A stretch of DNA of 64,000 bases from Loripinus fragilis (Eukaryota; Mollusca; Bivalvia; Lucinida; Lucinidae): contig OZ026517.1 of NCBI GenBank assembly GCA_964019695.1, positions 74,420,665 to 74,484,664 of the forward strand. The letters run 5' to 3'. The notes under the pieces were generated by a model, which was not told where the DNA came from, searched no databases, and worked only from the letters and a program-made list of their open reading frames with translations. Below, one piece after another: positions 1 through 11,667 of this stretch (its first letter is position 1; each line of letters begins with the position of its first letter). The position numbers and the translations under genes were made by a program.

Positions 1-52
1 GCCCTTCGGTCTTGAGTTAAGCACTCTACCACTGAGCCACTGCGCTCCCACT
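1..52 (-). mobile_element. tRNA-derived SINE, head fragment cut by the window edge
   Basis: The first ~50 bases match, in the same orientation, the head of the better preserved SINE at 12360-12578. Read on the minus strand it contains GGAGCGCAGTGGCTCAGTGG, which includes a Pol III A-box-like TGGCTCAGTGG. The B box would lie outside the window. Seen: the shared block of about 45 bases. Inferred: that it is a SINE rather than a lone tRNA pseudogene. Confidence 0.55.
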
Positions 53-691
53 AGGATCCGTTATGGTCTATGATTTGGCACAACCTGGTCTGGTGCAAAG
101 TTGTTATGGTTAATTCCAGTCTGGTCTGCGATGGTGAAGACTTTGGGACATATGGTAACGGTGGTGGTGTAAGGGAAAAATAGAACAATTGACATTGACT
201 TTATACAAAGTGACACTTAGCGTTTTATATATATGATTTTACATAGTGTTAGAATATGTGAAAATAAATGCATATATATTTGTATATGGTATATCTGGTT
301 TGTTACAATGGCTTGTAGTCTGGCAGCACACAATAACAAAAGAATCCTGCATCACAATTGAAGGAAATTGTGACATATGATAATGTGTCCGTGTTTTTCA
401 CAGAAAACAGCGATTTCAAGGACACGTTAAAGCCGCCTGAAATAAAAGATATAAGTGTTTACTTGTGCTAAGACAAGAGTCTGTATTCTAGTATTGATTA
501 TACTATCGATAATCGAACAGTTAGTCATGCATCTTTCATGACAGTCAAGTCGTTTTGAAAGGCCATTCCTTATATGTGTACATGTGAACTATTAAACAAA
601 TGACTCACATTAGCGTGCGCCATCTTTCATCAGATTTGACTGAGACAAGACAAATAACTACATAACAAATCTTGACCATGCATGGGAAGTA
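53..691. other. non-coding stretch
   Basis: AT-rich sequence with no credible exon, repeat array or inverted repeat recognised by eye. Confidence 0.5.
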
Positions 692-1892
692 CAAGGGGCA
701 TTTGGAAAGTTCTTGGCAGGGTATTTTATCTCAGTAACCGATTAACAAATTATTATGTTTGGAATCATTTTAACGAACTATATTTCCTCTATGTTATGGC
801 ACAAACTTCATGAGGATATCATAATGCAGACACGAAAAATATTGTGAGTACACCTACCATTTGTATACTGGAAAACGCAAAATTTCAGTGGAAAATACAA
901 CATTTTACCCTTTTAATAGTGTGCAGAACCTTTCAGTGGAAAATACAAAATTTTTACCCTTTAAAAAGTGTGCAGAATATTACCAATAGTTCATGAACTT
1001 AGATGTTTTTGTACAATTTGGTGGGCCACAATCTGGTACAGTTATAATACAATCGATGACCGAGTTGGATGTTTCTTATAACTAAATACCAGAACAGCAA
1101 TACCATAGCCGTCTAGAAAGCTAAGTAATGCGCTAATCTTTTCGACTAAAAATCGCATGTCACAATACACAAAATTCGAAAATATATAACATATATAACC
1201 GACAGTAGTTTAAAAAAGCCGTGCGTTGGTATTTTTGTCAAGAACACTTTCTGTTCTTTGTATAGAAACCAAAAGACATTTTGAAAACAATAACAAAGGG
1301 AAGATAACTCTTATAATCGTCCCATGGAGCAGAGTAAGTTTAGCTATGAGTTGACGCTCTGGTATATCTCAATTAAAAACGGTGGCATACAAAACATTAT
1401 AATACCTTGAGAGTAGAAATCAATCAATTTTGTGATGGTTAACGCGATACCCTGAGAAGTTCTTATGTCATCGACAAAATGTGAGGGTTTATGCTACCCC
1501 ACCCACTTTTTTAAGAGTATGGGTAGTGTTATTAGGAATAATTTTCTTGAATACAGAACTAAACAAGCCACACTTTATGCGCGACGAAATGATTTTTATG
1601 ATTAGTTCGCAACAAATAAAGCAAAACATTTACAGCAATCCGTTAATTTGTCAAACCAGGTCCCCAATATTCCTTCGTTTTTTACAAATATTTTGCTTAA
1701 AATTCCAGTCAGTGTATAAACCTTACTCATTTTGAGCATGCGCTGCACGTGCACGCCGTGTCCTTTTTCGACAAAATTAAACCATCAAGTAGCCGTTGAA
1801 TTTTAATTTCCAAAAATGTATTATTTGATATCATTTTATCAGCGCATTGTGAAGTTATGATGCCATGCTAAGAACTTTCCAAATGCCCCTCG
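692..1892. mobile_element. non-autonomous DNA transposon with ~30-bp terminal inverted repeats
   Basis: The left end (AAGGGGCATTTGGAAAGTTC from 693) is repeated inverted at the right end (1863-1891) with about 28 of 30 bases matching. A TA dinucleotide flanks both ends (690-691 and 1893-1894), as expected for Tc1/mariner-type insertion. The interior is AT-rich and has no transposase-like reading frame, so it is a MITE or an eroded element. Seen: termini and TA. Inferred: superfamily. Confidence 0.6.
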
Positions 1893-2274
1893 TACAATAA
1901 CTCTGTATTGACTTTAAACCCACAGAGATACCGTTTAAGAAGGGGCCTGATAGAGAAAGTATTGCCATCCTCAAGTAGATGGCATTTATAATTGACTAAG
2001 TTTGCAACCTGTATGGTAGCACCGGCTAAGGTGCAGCATGAGACAGCCCTTTCTGTGAAAATTAACTGTTTATATTGTCTCGGGGTATCACAGCACTAAC
2101 ATGACCCATCCAGCTCATCGCCATCTTTGCTTGCGGAGATGGCGATGAGGTGGATGTGTCATTTAATTGATCAAACTGCTGTAAATGGTCTTCTGTACTT
2201 TAAGTCAGTGGACGTCACGACAACCTCCTTTAGTTAAGTGCTGCAGTAGTGACCTGTATATTTTAACATTTTCC
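1893..2274. other. non-coding stretch with one small hairpin
   Basis: No gene seen. A perfect 13-bp stem with a 10-base loop lies at 2114-2149 (CTCATCGCCATCT and its complement). Its role is unknown. Confidence 0.5.
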
Positions 2275-2835
2275 AAAGCTTAATGAAAATATGTCAAAAG
2301 GTTCAGAAGATGTGGAGTGTACTCAAAATCAAACCGCTAATTCCATGACCTTGAAGAGTGAACTTGACCTTTAGTCTGCATAGCCGAGTCCTGGCTTTTG
2401 CGCATTATATTTCTGAGATGAACATTTAAGTGAAGTTGAACGAAAAATTTTCAAAGGGTTGATGAGATATTGAGCGGACGCGAATTGAAGGGGTAGTCCA
2501 ATGACCTTGAAGTGGGACCTTAATCTGGAGTCTGCGAAGCCGAGTTATGTATTCTGCACCTTGTATTACTGAGAGAAACTTTTGGGTGAAGTTAAATGAA
2601 AATCGATGAAAGGGTTCAGGAGATATGAAGCGGACACGAAATTCAAGGGTAAATTCATGACCTTAGCCTGTGACCTTGACCTAAAGTCTGGATAGCTGAG
2701 TAATAGGTACTGCACATTGTCCCACTGAGAGGAACCTTAGAGTGAAGTTTAATGAAAAGCATTGAAACGGTTGAGGAATATGGAGTACGGAATTGCAGAC
2801 TGGCGAATTGACTGACAGACGATGAGAATAGTCAC
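2275..2835. repeat. tandem repeat, 156-bp period, ~3.6 copies
   Basis: The anchor ATGACC recurs at 2345, 2501 and 2657, exactly 156 bases apart. Surrounding blocks (TGACCTTGA, AGTCTGnATAGC, GTGAAGTTnAATG) repeat in register with clear divergence. The array ends in GACTGACAGACGATGAGAATAG. There is no coding potential. Confidence 0.85.
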
Positions 2836-2854
2836 AACACACACATTATTTGAA

Positions 2855-2877
2855 GGTTGTTGTTGTTGTTGTTGTTG

Positions 2878-2908
<31 letters not shown>

Positions 2909-2925
2909 TGTTGTTGTTGTTGTTT

Positions 2926-2967
<42 letters not shown>
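2855..2967. repeat. (GTT/GCT)n trinucleotide repeat
   Basis: About 37 triplets of GTT with a central GCT block (GCT x8 near 2886-2909) and one TTT interruption. The minus strand reads as a run of glutamine codons, but there is no supporting coding context on either side, so I treat it as a microsatellite. Confidence 0.9.
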
Positions 2968-2968
<1 letters not shown>

Positions 2969-3089
2969 GCTATGCTGATAATCAATTCTTACTAAGGTCT
3001 ACAAATAGGCTTTGATCAGTAAATAACATAGATGGGTGGAGTTTATTTTTTCAAAAAATGCACATGAAGCATTTAATCAAAGAGTCTGT

Positions 3090-3275
3090 TCATTTCATAT
3101 GCGACGTTTCTTGAAAATAAAATTCTCGCGAAATGGTAAAATCACCCGGTCGTTTATTGAAGGTAAATCAGGCCATAGTCGCAAAATGTTAACGTCGCGA
3201 GTATGTCTTTCAACGCGATTCGCGAAAATAAAAGTCTCGCGAAAACATTTCGACTTTACAGTTTATGGGCCAACA
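3090..3275. repeat. dispersed repeat, copy 1 (partner near 43010-43205)
   Basis: The segment contains blocks such as AAAATAAAATTCTCGCGAA, GTCGTTTAnTGA, AAGGTAAATCA and GCGATTCGCGAAAAT, ending near TTTACAGT. These recur in the same order at about 43010-43205. It is a diverged interspersed repeat rich in TCGCGA-type words. No coding function is seen. Confidence 0.6.
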
Positions 3276-3337
3276 CTGAAGATTTTCAAGGAGAAAGAAA
3301 ATACGCCAGCAAAAACAGCTTTATAAGCTTTAACAAA

Positions 3338-3660
3338 TTAAGAAAGTTGGCAAAAATCAGGAATCAATACAATCAAGTACCACACCTGACCAAGGATGTC
3401 ACATGGTAAAGTGACAAAAACACAATAAAACATCACAAACGAGAGTCAAGAGGTCAGTCCTTTCCCAGCAGGTAACCACAAGGCAGCAATTAACAGACGC
3501 AAAAGCAAGACAAACACAAGACAGAAATAACACAAACGATCCACAAAAGAAGTACCTGCCTTGGAACGGTCAGTAAAAATATTTTACGACAGGGTTTAAA
3601 CCAGTTTCACGGCGCCAACCTCGCACTTAAGTCCTGTGTGGACCCGCACATATTTATATT
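3338..3660 (-). mobile_element. retroelement 3'-end family, copy A
   Basis: This shares with 6215-6770 the blocks ATCAGGAATCnATACAATCA, CACACCTGACC, AGAGGTCAG..CCTTTCCCAGCAGGT, ACAAAAGAAGTACC and GCGCCAACCTC, in the same order. It is the 3' untranslated end only, with no coding part attached. Element sense is the minus strand, judged from copy B, whose coding part lies upstream on that strand. Confidence 0.75.
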
Positions 3661-4177
3661 TTCTTTGTAATTAAAAATACTCTAAAACGGAAATTATTGT
3701 CATACAGGCGCATGCCAAACTACACAAAACTTGTTCATTTCTACATGCTCTTTACGCTGAAACATTAATAAGTAGTTGAGAAATTTGTGAAAAAAAATTA
3801 AGGTGAAAAACACTCATTTATTGAAAATATATGTGTTGTATGTGCAAATTGGCAATGAGGCAATTCCAGTGTGTACCAACAACAACTGTTACTAAAATCA
3901 AGGAAGGCTATTATGAAATATACACGAAGCAAGAATAATATCCATTGGCTTTGCCTCTTTTAAACATCTCACACTGCCAATCAGTAACTAAATAGCAAAT
4001 TGTTTATATTTGCATGACAGCTATGTCACCAAAATTGATTTTATGAACTATGCTTTTCCTAAGCTGGTAGTTGCATGGTTGTAAGTTCCAATTTAAGAAA
4101 TTATTTACTTTCATAACATATCTATTTTCATTACATCACTGTTAACTCTTTACAACGACAGTGCTTTGTCCCCAAGT
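3661..4177. other. non-coding stretch
   Basis: AT-rich; no exon or repeat recognised. It ends at the AAGT that flanks the next element. Confidence 0.5.
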
Positions 4178-5694
4178 CACGGGTGGGCATCAGCGAACTA
4201 CCGCGAAATCGCGTAATCGTAAATTTGTTCCTTCGTCACATCCGGGACCTTTCGCGGTAGTGGCATCGTCACGGAAAAGACAAACAAAGGTAGGTACTCT
4301 CGCTTGTTTTGATTCTTTGTAAAAGAATGAGCTAATTATGTAAAATCCGGCAATGCTATTCCATGTAGATATGATTTACCTTGCTAAACAGGCCAAATGC
4401 GATGTTGAAAAAAGCTTTGAATAAATGCCAAAGTTATCAGGTGAAGTATCGCCTTCGCCATCGCGGCTGTTCTAACGTCACGCTCTAGTTCCTCATAATT
4501 CGAAATAGAGTTTTGATAAGCAACTTTGATTTGCTAAAAATATGATCAACTTTTAGGAAGTTAAAACTTGATACAAACATCTGCAAAAACAAGCCATATT
4601 TTTTCTCACTATAACTAGATATGTCGTGCATACAAGAGCAGAAATAAATCATATCTCAAACAAAGCACATGTTTATTACAAACACTAACAAGTATAGAGT
4701 ATGTAAATAATTATGACAAAAATGGCTATCTATAAAATTTTTTGAAAGCAGCTGTACTTGAAGTGTATATACCATTTATCTAAATGTATATATGTGTCAG
4801 TACATGAGATTTTGTCACTTAGCGCATGTGCCACGACTCAGATTAGCTTGCACATTTTTAAAGTTTCACCAGAACTTTCATGTACTGACACATACATACA
4901 TGTAGATAAATGATATACACTTCAATTATATTTGGGCCGTTTAACGAGACCTAATACTTACATGTGTAGTGCATCTGCGCAAAAGGCTGAGCTAAAGGCT
5001 GGGGGGTGGAGGTGAGGACTTGGGGTGGGCAGGGGTAAGTGTGCTAGTTTGTACACGGGGAGCAGCGTTTGAGATGGATTGGTGGATGTTTGGGGGTGTT
5101 TCAGTATAGATACTACAATATTACACACATTTCTCTCCGCTCCTGCATGCACTGCATGTACTGATATGGTATACTCGAAGGAACTAGAGCGTGACGTTAA
5201 AACTACCGCGATGGCAAAGGTGATACTGCGCCTGAAAACTTTGTCATTTATTCTTTCATAGAACATGATCGGTTCGATTTATTTACGCACGAAGGACGAA
5301 TTAGGGCTGCCATGTACATGCCATGTGTAAAATGCTCTTGTTCTGAGCTAAAACTAGCAAACATCTGCATACTTTCTTCGTTTTGACATACATGTAAAAC
5401 TGAAGAAATCCCGTTCTGGGTTCGATTTGGTTACGATTCTCATCTCAAAGCAAAGCTTTTTTCATCATCGCGTTTGGCCTGTTTAGCAAGGTAAATCATA
5501 TCTACATGGAATAGCATTGCCGGATTTTTACAAAGTTATCTCATTCTTTCACAAAAAGTCAAAACAAGCGAGAGTACCTACCTTTGTTTGGCTCTTCCGT
5601 GACGATGCCACTACCGCGAAAGGTCCCGGAAGTGACGAAGGAACAAACTTACGTTTACGCGATTTCGCGGTAGTTCCGCTGATGCCCACCCGTG
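4178..5694. mobile_element. 1.5-kb foldback/MITE-like element with long inverted arms
   Basis: The left arm from 4178 (CACGGGTGGGCATCAGCG) and the right arm ending at 5694 are inverted copies for more than 200 bases, with matching blocks such as ACTACCGCGAAATCGCG, CTACCTTTGTTT.. and GGTAAATCATATCTACATGG. Further inner homology includes AACGTCACGCTCTAGTTCCT. AAGT lies directly outside both ends (4174-4177, 5695-5698), a likely 4-bp target duplication. A second inverted repeat is nested at 4757-4925. No transposase is visible. Confidence 0.7.
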
Positions 5695-5988
5695 AAGTAG
5701 TTTGACGTTAAAGGTGCATTTTCGGCATCTCGCTGTTAATTTTTTACCACAATATTTTATTACTGTACTCTTTAGCTTAACATGTTTTCTAACGATTACA
5801 AGAAGGAAACGGCCCAAGAGTGGACCCAAAACCCGCTTTCAGAGCGATTTCTATACTTTGTTAATTATTTGCGTCCCTCCAATAATTCTCGGGCAAGTTT
5901 TACGGTATTTACCGACAGTAGTGGCTATTCATATGAACTCTTACGTGACCTCTTATGACCCATCGAGTGAAGCGCAGCAAAAACAAAA

Positions 5989-6197
5989 ATGGCGGAAATT
6001 GAACATGTCAAAAGGGCAAGAGTTGGAAGACCTAACCGCCTCACATCTTCTGCCACAAAAAGAGAGAAATCAGAGAACGACGCTAAATGTAATAGAAGTA
6101 GAATAAATATCAGTGAAGAATTCGGTCGCTGGACTGACCTGAAAACCCGTTTGGGACTGAAAACACGCGCAGAGGTGGGGACGATATTACTTGACAG
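5989..6197 (+). CDS. putative first coding exon of an unidentified gene (partial)
   Basis: The ATG at 5989 sits in AAAAATGGCGG and opens a 69-codon frame that ends at a good donor (GACAG|GTAGGC, intron from 6198), leaving phase 2. The N-terminal half is basic (KRARVGRP..). The C-terminal part, FGRWTDLKTRLGLKTRAEVG.., resembles a short 'RW..LK...GLKT..EV...LLD' motif that I recall from N-terminal exons of invertebrate zinc-finger-type proteins. That link is from memory and weak. Codon use and GC are higher than in the flanks. No second exon was recognised downstream, where a retroelement copy begins at 6215, so the gene may be interrupted, a fragment or a pseudogene. The 4178-5694 element ends 294 bases upstream. 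Confidence 0.4.
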
Positions 6198-6214
6198 GTA
6201 GGCTTATTACAAAA

Positions 6215-7401
6215 AGTAAGTAATGGTGCAAAGATCAGGAATCGATACAATCAAGTACCACACCTGACCCAGGATACCAATGGGAAAGTGACAAACTCAC
6301 AGAAGACACCACAAACGAGAGCCAAGAGGTCAGCCCTTTCCCAGCAGGTGACCACAAAGCACATATAAACAGACGCGCACAAAACATAGCAAACACAAGA
6401 CAGAACAAAAACATAAAAGATCCACAAAAGAAGTACCGCCTTGGAACGGTCAGTAAAATATTTTACTGGAGGGCTTAAACCGGTTTAACGGCGCCAACCT
6501 CACCCTTAATTCAGATGTGGATCAAGACACATAGATATTTGGTTTGCATGAAAGACCCCTAACTTATCAATGCATCATCTCCTAAAACATATAAATCAAG
6601 ATATAACAAGGAGATAAAGCAAGGATAAGGACTCAACAGTAAATTAAACTGAATACCGGAGCAAAAGAAATCCAACAGGTAAACCCCAGTGGGCCCGACA
6701 AACAGCCAAAGCATCAGGCCCCTACCATCTCATCAATAGATAAGTCTTTAAGTCGGAACCATCATGGAGTCTTAAGTCCGACCCACCGGCGTGCAATTAA
6801 AGAGGAAAGCAAAGTTGCCAACCGTGATTGGGTTGACTACCAAGCATGCAGTCTGTTGCAATACATTAATGTTATAGCCAATCTTTTTATAATGGGAAAT
6901 TATTTTAATGAACTGCGCTGAAAAATTATTAGAGCCAACAATCTTCTTCAACTTATACACCAAGTCACCATAGAAATCAGGTTCCGAAAGTCCTTGGCGC
7001 AAGAGAGATTTAAGTCCAACTTGGAATTTAGAAATCAAATCATAGTATCGTCTATAAAATTTTGAAAATGTTTTGCGAAGTTTATGATACCGATAGCCTT
7101 GTTTAAGAAGTTTCTGAGTTAACAATTTATTGCGAGTGTTGAAGTCAGCAACATAGCTAGATGCTCTAGCAAAACGAATGAGTTGAGAGATATAGACTCC
7201 ATAGGATGTAGAACGAGGAACATCACCATCTAAAAATGGGAAATTGACAATTTCAAAATCAAAGTCGTCACGTTTGTCATAAATTTTGGTAGAAACAATA
7301 TCATTAGAAATTGACAAATGCAAGTCTAAAAATGCGGCTTCATATTTAGCCCGGACATGCTTATCTACTATTCTACAGCCGGTGAGACTGTCATTATTGT
7401 G
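6215..7401 (-). mobile_element. retroelement copy B: RT C-terminal region plus 3' UTR
   Basis: This is the longest of the eight copies in the window. On the minus strand the C-terminal coding part (7401-6772) is followed by about 550 bases of 3' UTR. It ends near 6215 in a short TTAC-type tail (minus-strand reading of gtaagtaa). The UTR blocks recur at 3338, 15455, 27300, 33885, 58115, 62605 and 63780. The 5' part of the element is missing, as expected for target-primed insertion with truncation. Confidence 0.8.
6772..7401 (-). pseudogene. reverse-transcriptase polyprotein, C-terminal fragment
   Basis: The open frame reads through ..FLDLHLSIS.., then YDKRDDFDFEIVNFPFLDGD (about residues 43-62 of the frame), then YGVYISQLIRFARA and a Lys/Tyr-rich tail ending NCTPVGRT. 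I recognise this order of motifs as the region after the RT palm in a retroelement family common in molluscs and other marine invertebrates. It could be Penelope-like or another RT clade; I cannot settle that by eye. The 5' end is truncated at an in-frame TAA just upstream. A TAA at 6772-6774 ends it, and in-frame sense codons followed by another TAA a few codons later suggest the stop is premature. Confidence 0.65.
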
Positions 7402-7730
7402 TTTTTAAACGTTGTCGTTCACCAAAAGCGCTTGTTTAGTATTGAAACACTTGCAAAGAAATACTTCTAGCAAGCTATTTATCTGCTATTATTGGACGGG
7501 GCTCCGAAGGGGGATTTTAACTTTTCGTTTACGAAAAAAAATGCACCAGCCTTTTTGTTGCTACATGGCTTCTTGCTTGGTCAGAAAAACAATATAAGTC
7601 ATAACATTCAAAATGTCTGGTAAAATGGGATCAAATTTAGGCCAGTTTGTTTTCATGTTTTCGTTTATTAAATAAGTATTTCATTCGTAACAAGTTATAG
7701 CTTTTGAAAATAGTATCGCTCCAGTGTCGC
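7402..7730. other. non-coding stretch
   Basis: No credible exon or repeat seen between the retroelement and the microsatellite. Confidence 0.45.
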
Positions 7731-7818
<88 letters not shown>

Positions 7819-7819
7819 G

Positions 7820-7859
<40 letters not shown>
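7731..7859. repeat. (TATC)n microsatellite, ~32 units
   Basis: Perfect TATC/ATCT tetranucleotide run broken once by ATGT near 7819. Confidence 0.98.
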
Positions 7860-8992
7860 AACACCCCCCCATTCATCTGTCTATCCATTTGTCAATCCCC
7901 TAACAGAGACACTAAAGTTAGGCCAAAAGATGTGCATTTCCTTTTGCAAAGTAAAATGGAATTACTGTTGTTAACACAGGTGTCAGTTTTATAACGACCG
8001 CCAGCATATCACACCCCGAGACAGGCGAAATATTGAGTTATGCATGCTTCAGTTATCAATTAGAAATCAAGCTTTGATCATCCAGCAATGGGGCGTAATC
8101 TGAAAAGTTAACTGTCAGAACCCCTTTTTTGACATTCTTGTTATTTCCCCAGCATGGCTTTATCTTTTATGATGCCTGGTCTAAGTAGGCCTAGTGCTAA
8201 ATCAAAATGTAAATAATTTCAAACCTAATAATTTTTCAACATAAACAGCAACCACCACAAAAACAGTCATATAAATGGGACAGACGCCATTTGTGTGCGT
8301 GCGTTCGCGCATGTGTGTGTGTGGGGGGTGGGGGTGCAGAATTTGGTTAGTCCCGTGCCTTATCTAACGCACATGACCATTTTATTTTAAATGTAGAACG
8401 CAAATATTAAATTCCAGTTGAGACAACTCCGTGTGTTCGTGCCTTGTGAGCACGGTCTTTCATCTGCATTGAATAAAAAAAAGTGATCGATGTTTATGAG
8501 ATAAACGTACCCTCCGTAAAGGGAAGCACATGAAAAGAAAACATAAATTAGTACGAATCATGTTCATTTACTTGGTCACATGTCAACAAATATGGCGCCT
8601 ACGAATGTTAACCACCAATGCGTCATCATAAATATAATAGTATATAGAGTAGAGTAGATATCTAGTATCAGAGACTAGGGCAGTGGATACTAGTACTGGC
8701 TTGTGTCAACTTGTCAAGAGGATTAGATTATGCATGGACAAAAGAAAAAAAAATGGGGAAAGAATTGTTGTTTTTTTCGCAGATGAAAGATATCTGAGAC
8801 TGTCTAAAATCTGCAGTTTGGGAATTGCGTTACCCTATGTGTATTATTTGTATAAGAAGGGGTTCAAATATTGCAATTGCAGCCAATGTAAAAACTATAA
8901 CCTATATAACAAACCATACAAGAACTTTACAAGAATTTTACAATTTGCATAGAAAAAAACAAGTGGAAAAATAAATTTGTATATAACGTTAC
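7860..8992. other. non-coding stretch
   Basis: A short GT/G-rich patch lies near 8296-8335. An open frame of 89 codons at 8683-8952 has no recognisable domain, an AT-driven composition and no splice or promoter support, so I do not call it a gene. Confidence 0.45.
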
Positions 8993-10437
8993 TGTGAATT
9001 ACGTTACAACAATTTTACTAAACTCCAAATACCTCTCTAAATGCATACACTAACTGAAAAATGTTTGTTTTTAATCAAACAAATCTGTCCTAGTTAATAA
9101 AGATCGATTTAAACCATATTACAGTTGTCATTTTATTTTAACAAGGATTTACCTATATGCTCTGGGTACATCGACTCCCCTATTCATGTAACTTACAAAG
9201 CTACTCATTGTATCAACACAACATATGCAAAGTAATCTGTTTGAAAAACAAAATTGAAAAGTTTAAATCTCTAAGAGACTGCTCGTATGTTTTTTGAAAT
9301 GAGCTGGATTAAACAAAAGTAACGTAAGTCACAAGTACGTACCGTAATTCACATTCTACAAAAACACAGATTTGTCCAATGAAAGGGCCAAATACAACAA
9401 ACCGACGGTGATTATAAGTTTCTGACTTGTTGTTCAATTGTTAGTTTCTCTTTTTCATTCAATTTTTATCTCGTTGCTGCTACCACTGGAGGTTTATTGG
9501 TGAGTTTATGTGTATACTTTGAAATTGGCACTCCTGCTTTTGCATCTTGGTCCATTCCAGTTGATCACAGTGACCTCAAATGTTCTCATGACTTAATATG
9601 TTGATAACTTCTATGGTTTATATGATAGATAAAATAGTTAACTTGAATTTATAACTTCTTATCTTCAATTGAAGTAAGCAAATTGGCTATGTGAATTACG
9701 TTACCATGACTGTTTTTTGCCATTTTTCTGAGAAGGGTGTATCTTTGTGAATGTTGCAAACTTTGCTTTTTTGTAATAAATGTACATAAAAAGGCATTTA
9801 TTGAAGTTAGATTTTTTTTATCTGCATTGTCTTAGTTTGTAGTGAGCCACAACAAGTTTTCAAATATATGTAATATTTAAAATCATTTTTCTATAATCAT
9901 ATTTTGAAGTGTTATTCCAACAACATTAATAAAACCAGATGCAACAGCTGACTTCCAATGTGCAAAGTTGATGTAAAAGGTGTTAAGCAAAACACTAGAA
10001 CCTGATATTTTGCAGAACAATATATGTTTCTACGCAGGAAATAAGACAGAGTGCGAGGTATGTGATTTATGTTACAGACCTATTGCACAATGTTCTTTAT
10101 ACAAGAATACAATTTTTATATTTCCAATACCTAAGAAGAATGTAATTTTTAATATTCTTCATCTACTGTTTCAAAACCAATATTTTTTTCTGGTCAACTC
10201 TTCAAATTTGACGGATACAATTAAAACAATCATTGTACTCATAGAATTACTGTTTTAATCCACTGTCAATTCATAACAAACCTGCTTAGACCATGCTGAG
10301 AAGAAGAAAAAACATGATAAAAATTCTACAATATAGGCTTATTTGATCAACAAGAGATCCAAGTCGAAGTGCATACTATAAAAGCTCTTAAATTTGATGT
10401 GTACAAGTATACTTCATCACAGTAACGTAGCTCACAT
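8993..10437. repeat. region with recurring GTGAATTACGTTAC-type motif
   Basis: The 14-mer GTGAATTACGTTAC or its inverse occurs at about 8993, 9324, 9346, 9690 and 10424, in both orientations, with 1-3 mismatches. It could mark the ends and interior of an eroded inverted-repeat element. Otherwise the region is AT-rich and empty. Confidence 0.35.
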
Positions 10438-10623
10438 TCAAATTCAGTGGTGCTCTTTGTGAGGCTGAATGAATCGAACTTTTTGGATGCGCACTTTTTA
10501 GACAACATTATCTATTTGACATATACCAATAAGTACAGAAATAACATAAAAGTGGAAATCTAAGCCAAACGATTGTGGGACACAAATTGGCTGCAATTGG
10601 TGAACTTAACTCGTTTTGGCTGC

Positions 10624-11025
10624 TAGTACTGCCTTGTAGTAGTAACGACAGATACTCATCATACTAGTACTGACCTCTTGTAGCAGTGACTAGTAATACA
10701 GATACTAGTACTGACCCCTAGTGGTAATGAAGGGGACTCTGGATAATAGTACTGACATCTAGTGACAACGATAGGGACTCTGGATACTCTTACTGACATC
10801 TATTGGCAATGACAAGGTCTCTTGATACTCATACTGAACTCTTGTGGCAATGACTGGAACTCTGGACACTTCTACTGACCTCTAGTGGCAATGACTGGGA
10901 CTCTGGATACTTTAACTAACCTCGAATTACAATGCCTGGGACTCTGGATACTTTTACGGACATCTAGTGGCAATGACAGGCACTCGGGGATACTTGTGCT
11001 GACTTCTAGGGGCAATGACTGCTCA
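10624..11025. repeat. minisatellite, 41-bp period, ~10 copies
   Basis: Units of the form TnnTACTGACnTCTAGTGGC followed by AATGACnGGGACTCTGGATAC repeat every 41 bases from 10624. The last copies degrade into the flank of the next element. Confidence 0.9.
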
Positions 11026-11028
11026 AAC

Positions 11029-11288
11029 ATGCGCGGATCCAGAGGGGGGACAGGTGGCCCGGACCCCTCTGGAAAATCACAAGTTATATGCGTTTTTATG
11101 GAAATAAGCATCTGGACCCCCCCCCCCCTTCCTGGAAAAAGTTGGACCCCCCCTGAAAATGCTGGACCCCCCCCCCCTGTAAAACTGTAAAATCAGTTGA
11201 GGGTTAAAAATAATGTTGTTGCGGTTGTTTTTCGGCATTCGGGCCTCCCCCCTCTCCCCCTCTGACAAAGATTCCTGGATCCGCGCAT
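11029..11288. mobile_element. 260-bp MITE-like element, copy 1
   Basis: The element starts ATGCGCGGATCCAG and ends in the inverse CTGGATCCGCGCAT, with long C-runs and G-runs (GGACCCCCCC) inside. A second element with the same termini and layout is at 27576-27801. I could not confirm a target-site duplication. Confidence 0.6.
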
Positions 11289-11494
11289 CGCAAAGAAAAT
11301 AGTAATCGCATCTCCGGGACATTTAAATTATGTGCACGAAAATGTCTTGATAACATCGAAGGTCATCTTCAAAGAATTTCCGACAGCTATATTTCCCAGT
11401 TATGGTACTACCGTTTCTTTTTCTATCCCACAGACATACCATCCCCTCATATAGGCCGACATTTTGCAAACTCATTAAGTTGATGGGAGGCTCG

Positions 11495-11667
<173 letters not shown>

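Noticed and set aside
2749..2985. Poly-glutamine open frame on the minus strand
   Set aside because: It is the GTT/GCT microsatellite read in one frame; no conserved flank, splice site or homology cue.
7704..7994. Ser-Ile-Tyr-Leu repeat protein
   Set aside because: Produced entirely by the (TATC)n microsatellite. The same applies to the minus frame over 11475-11744.
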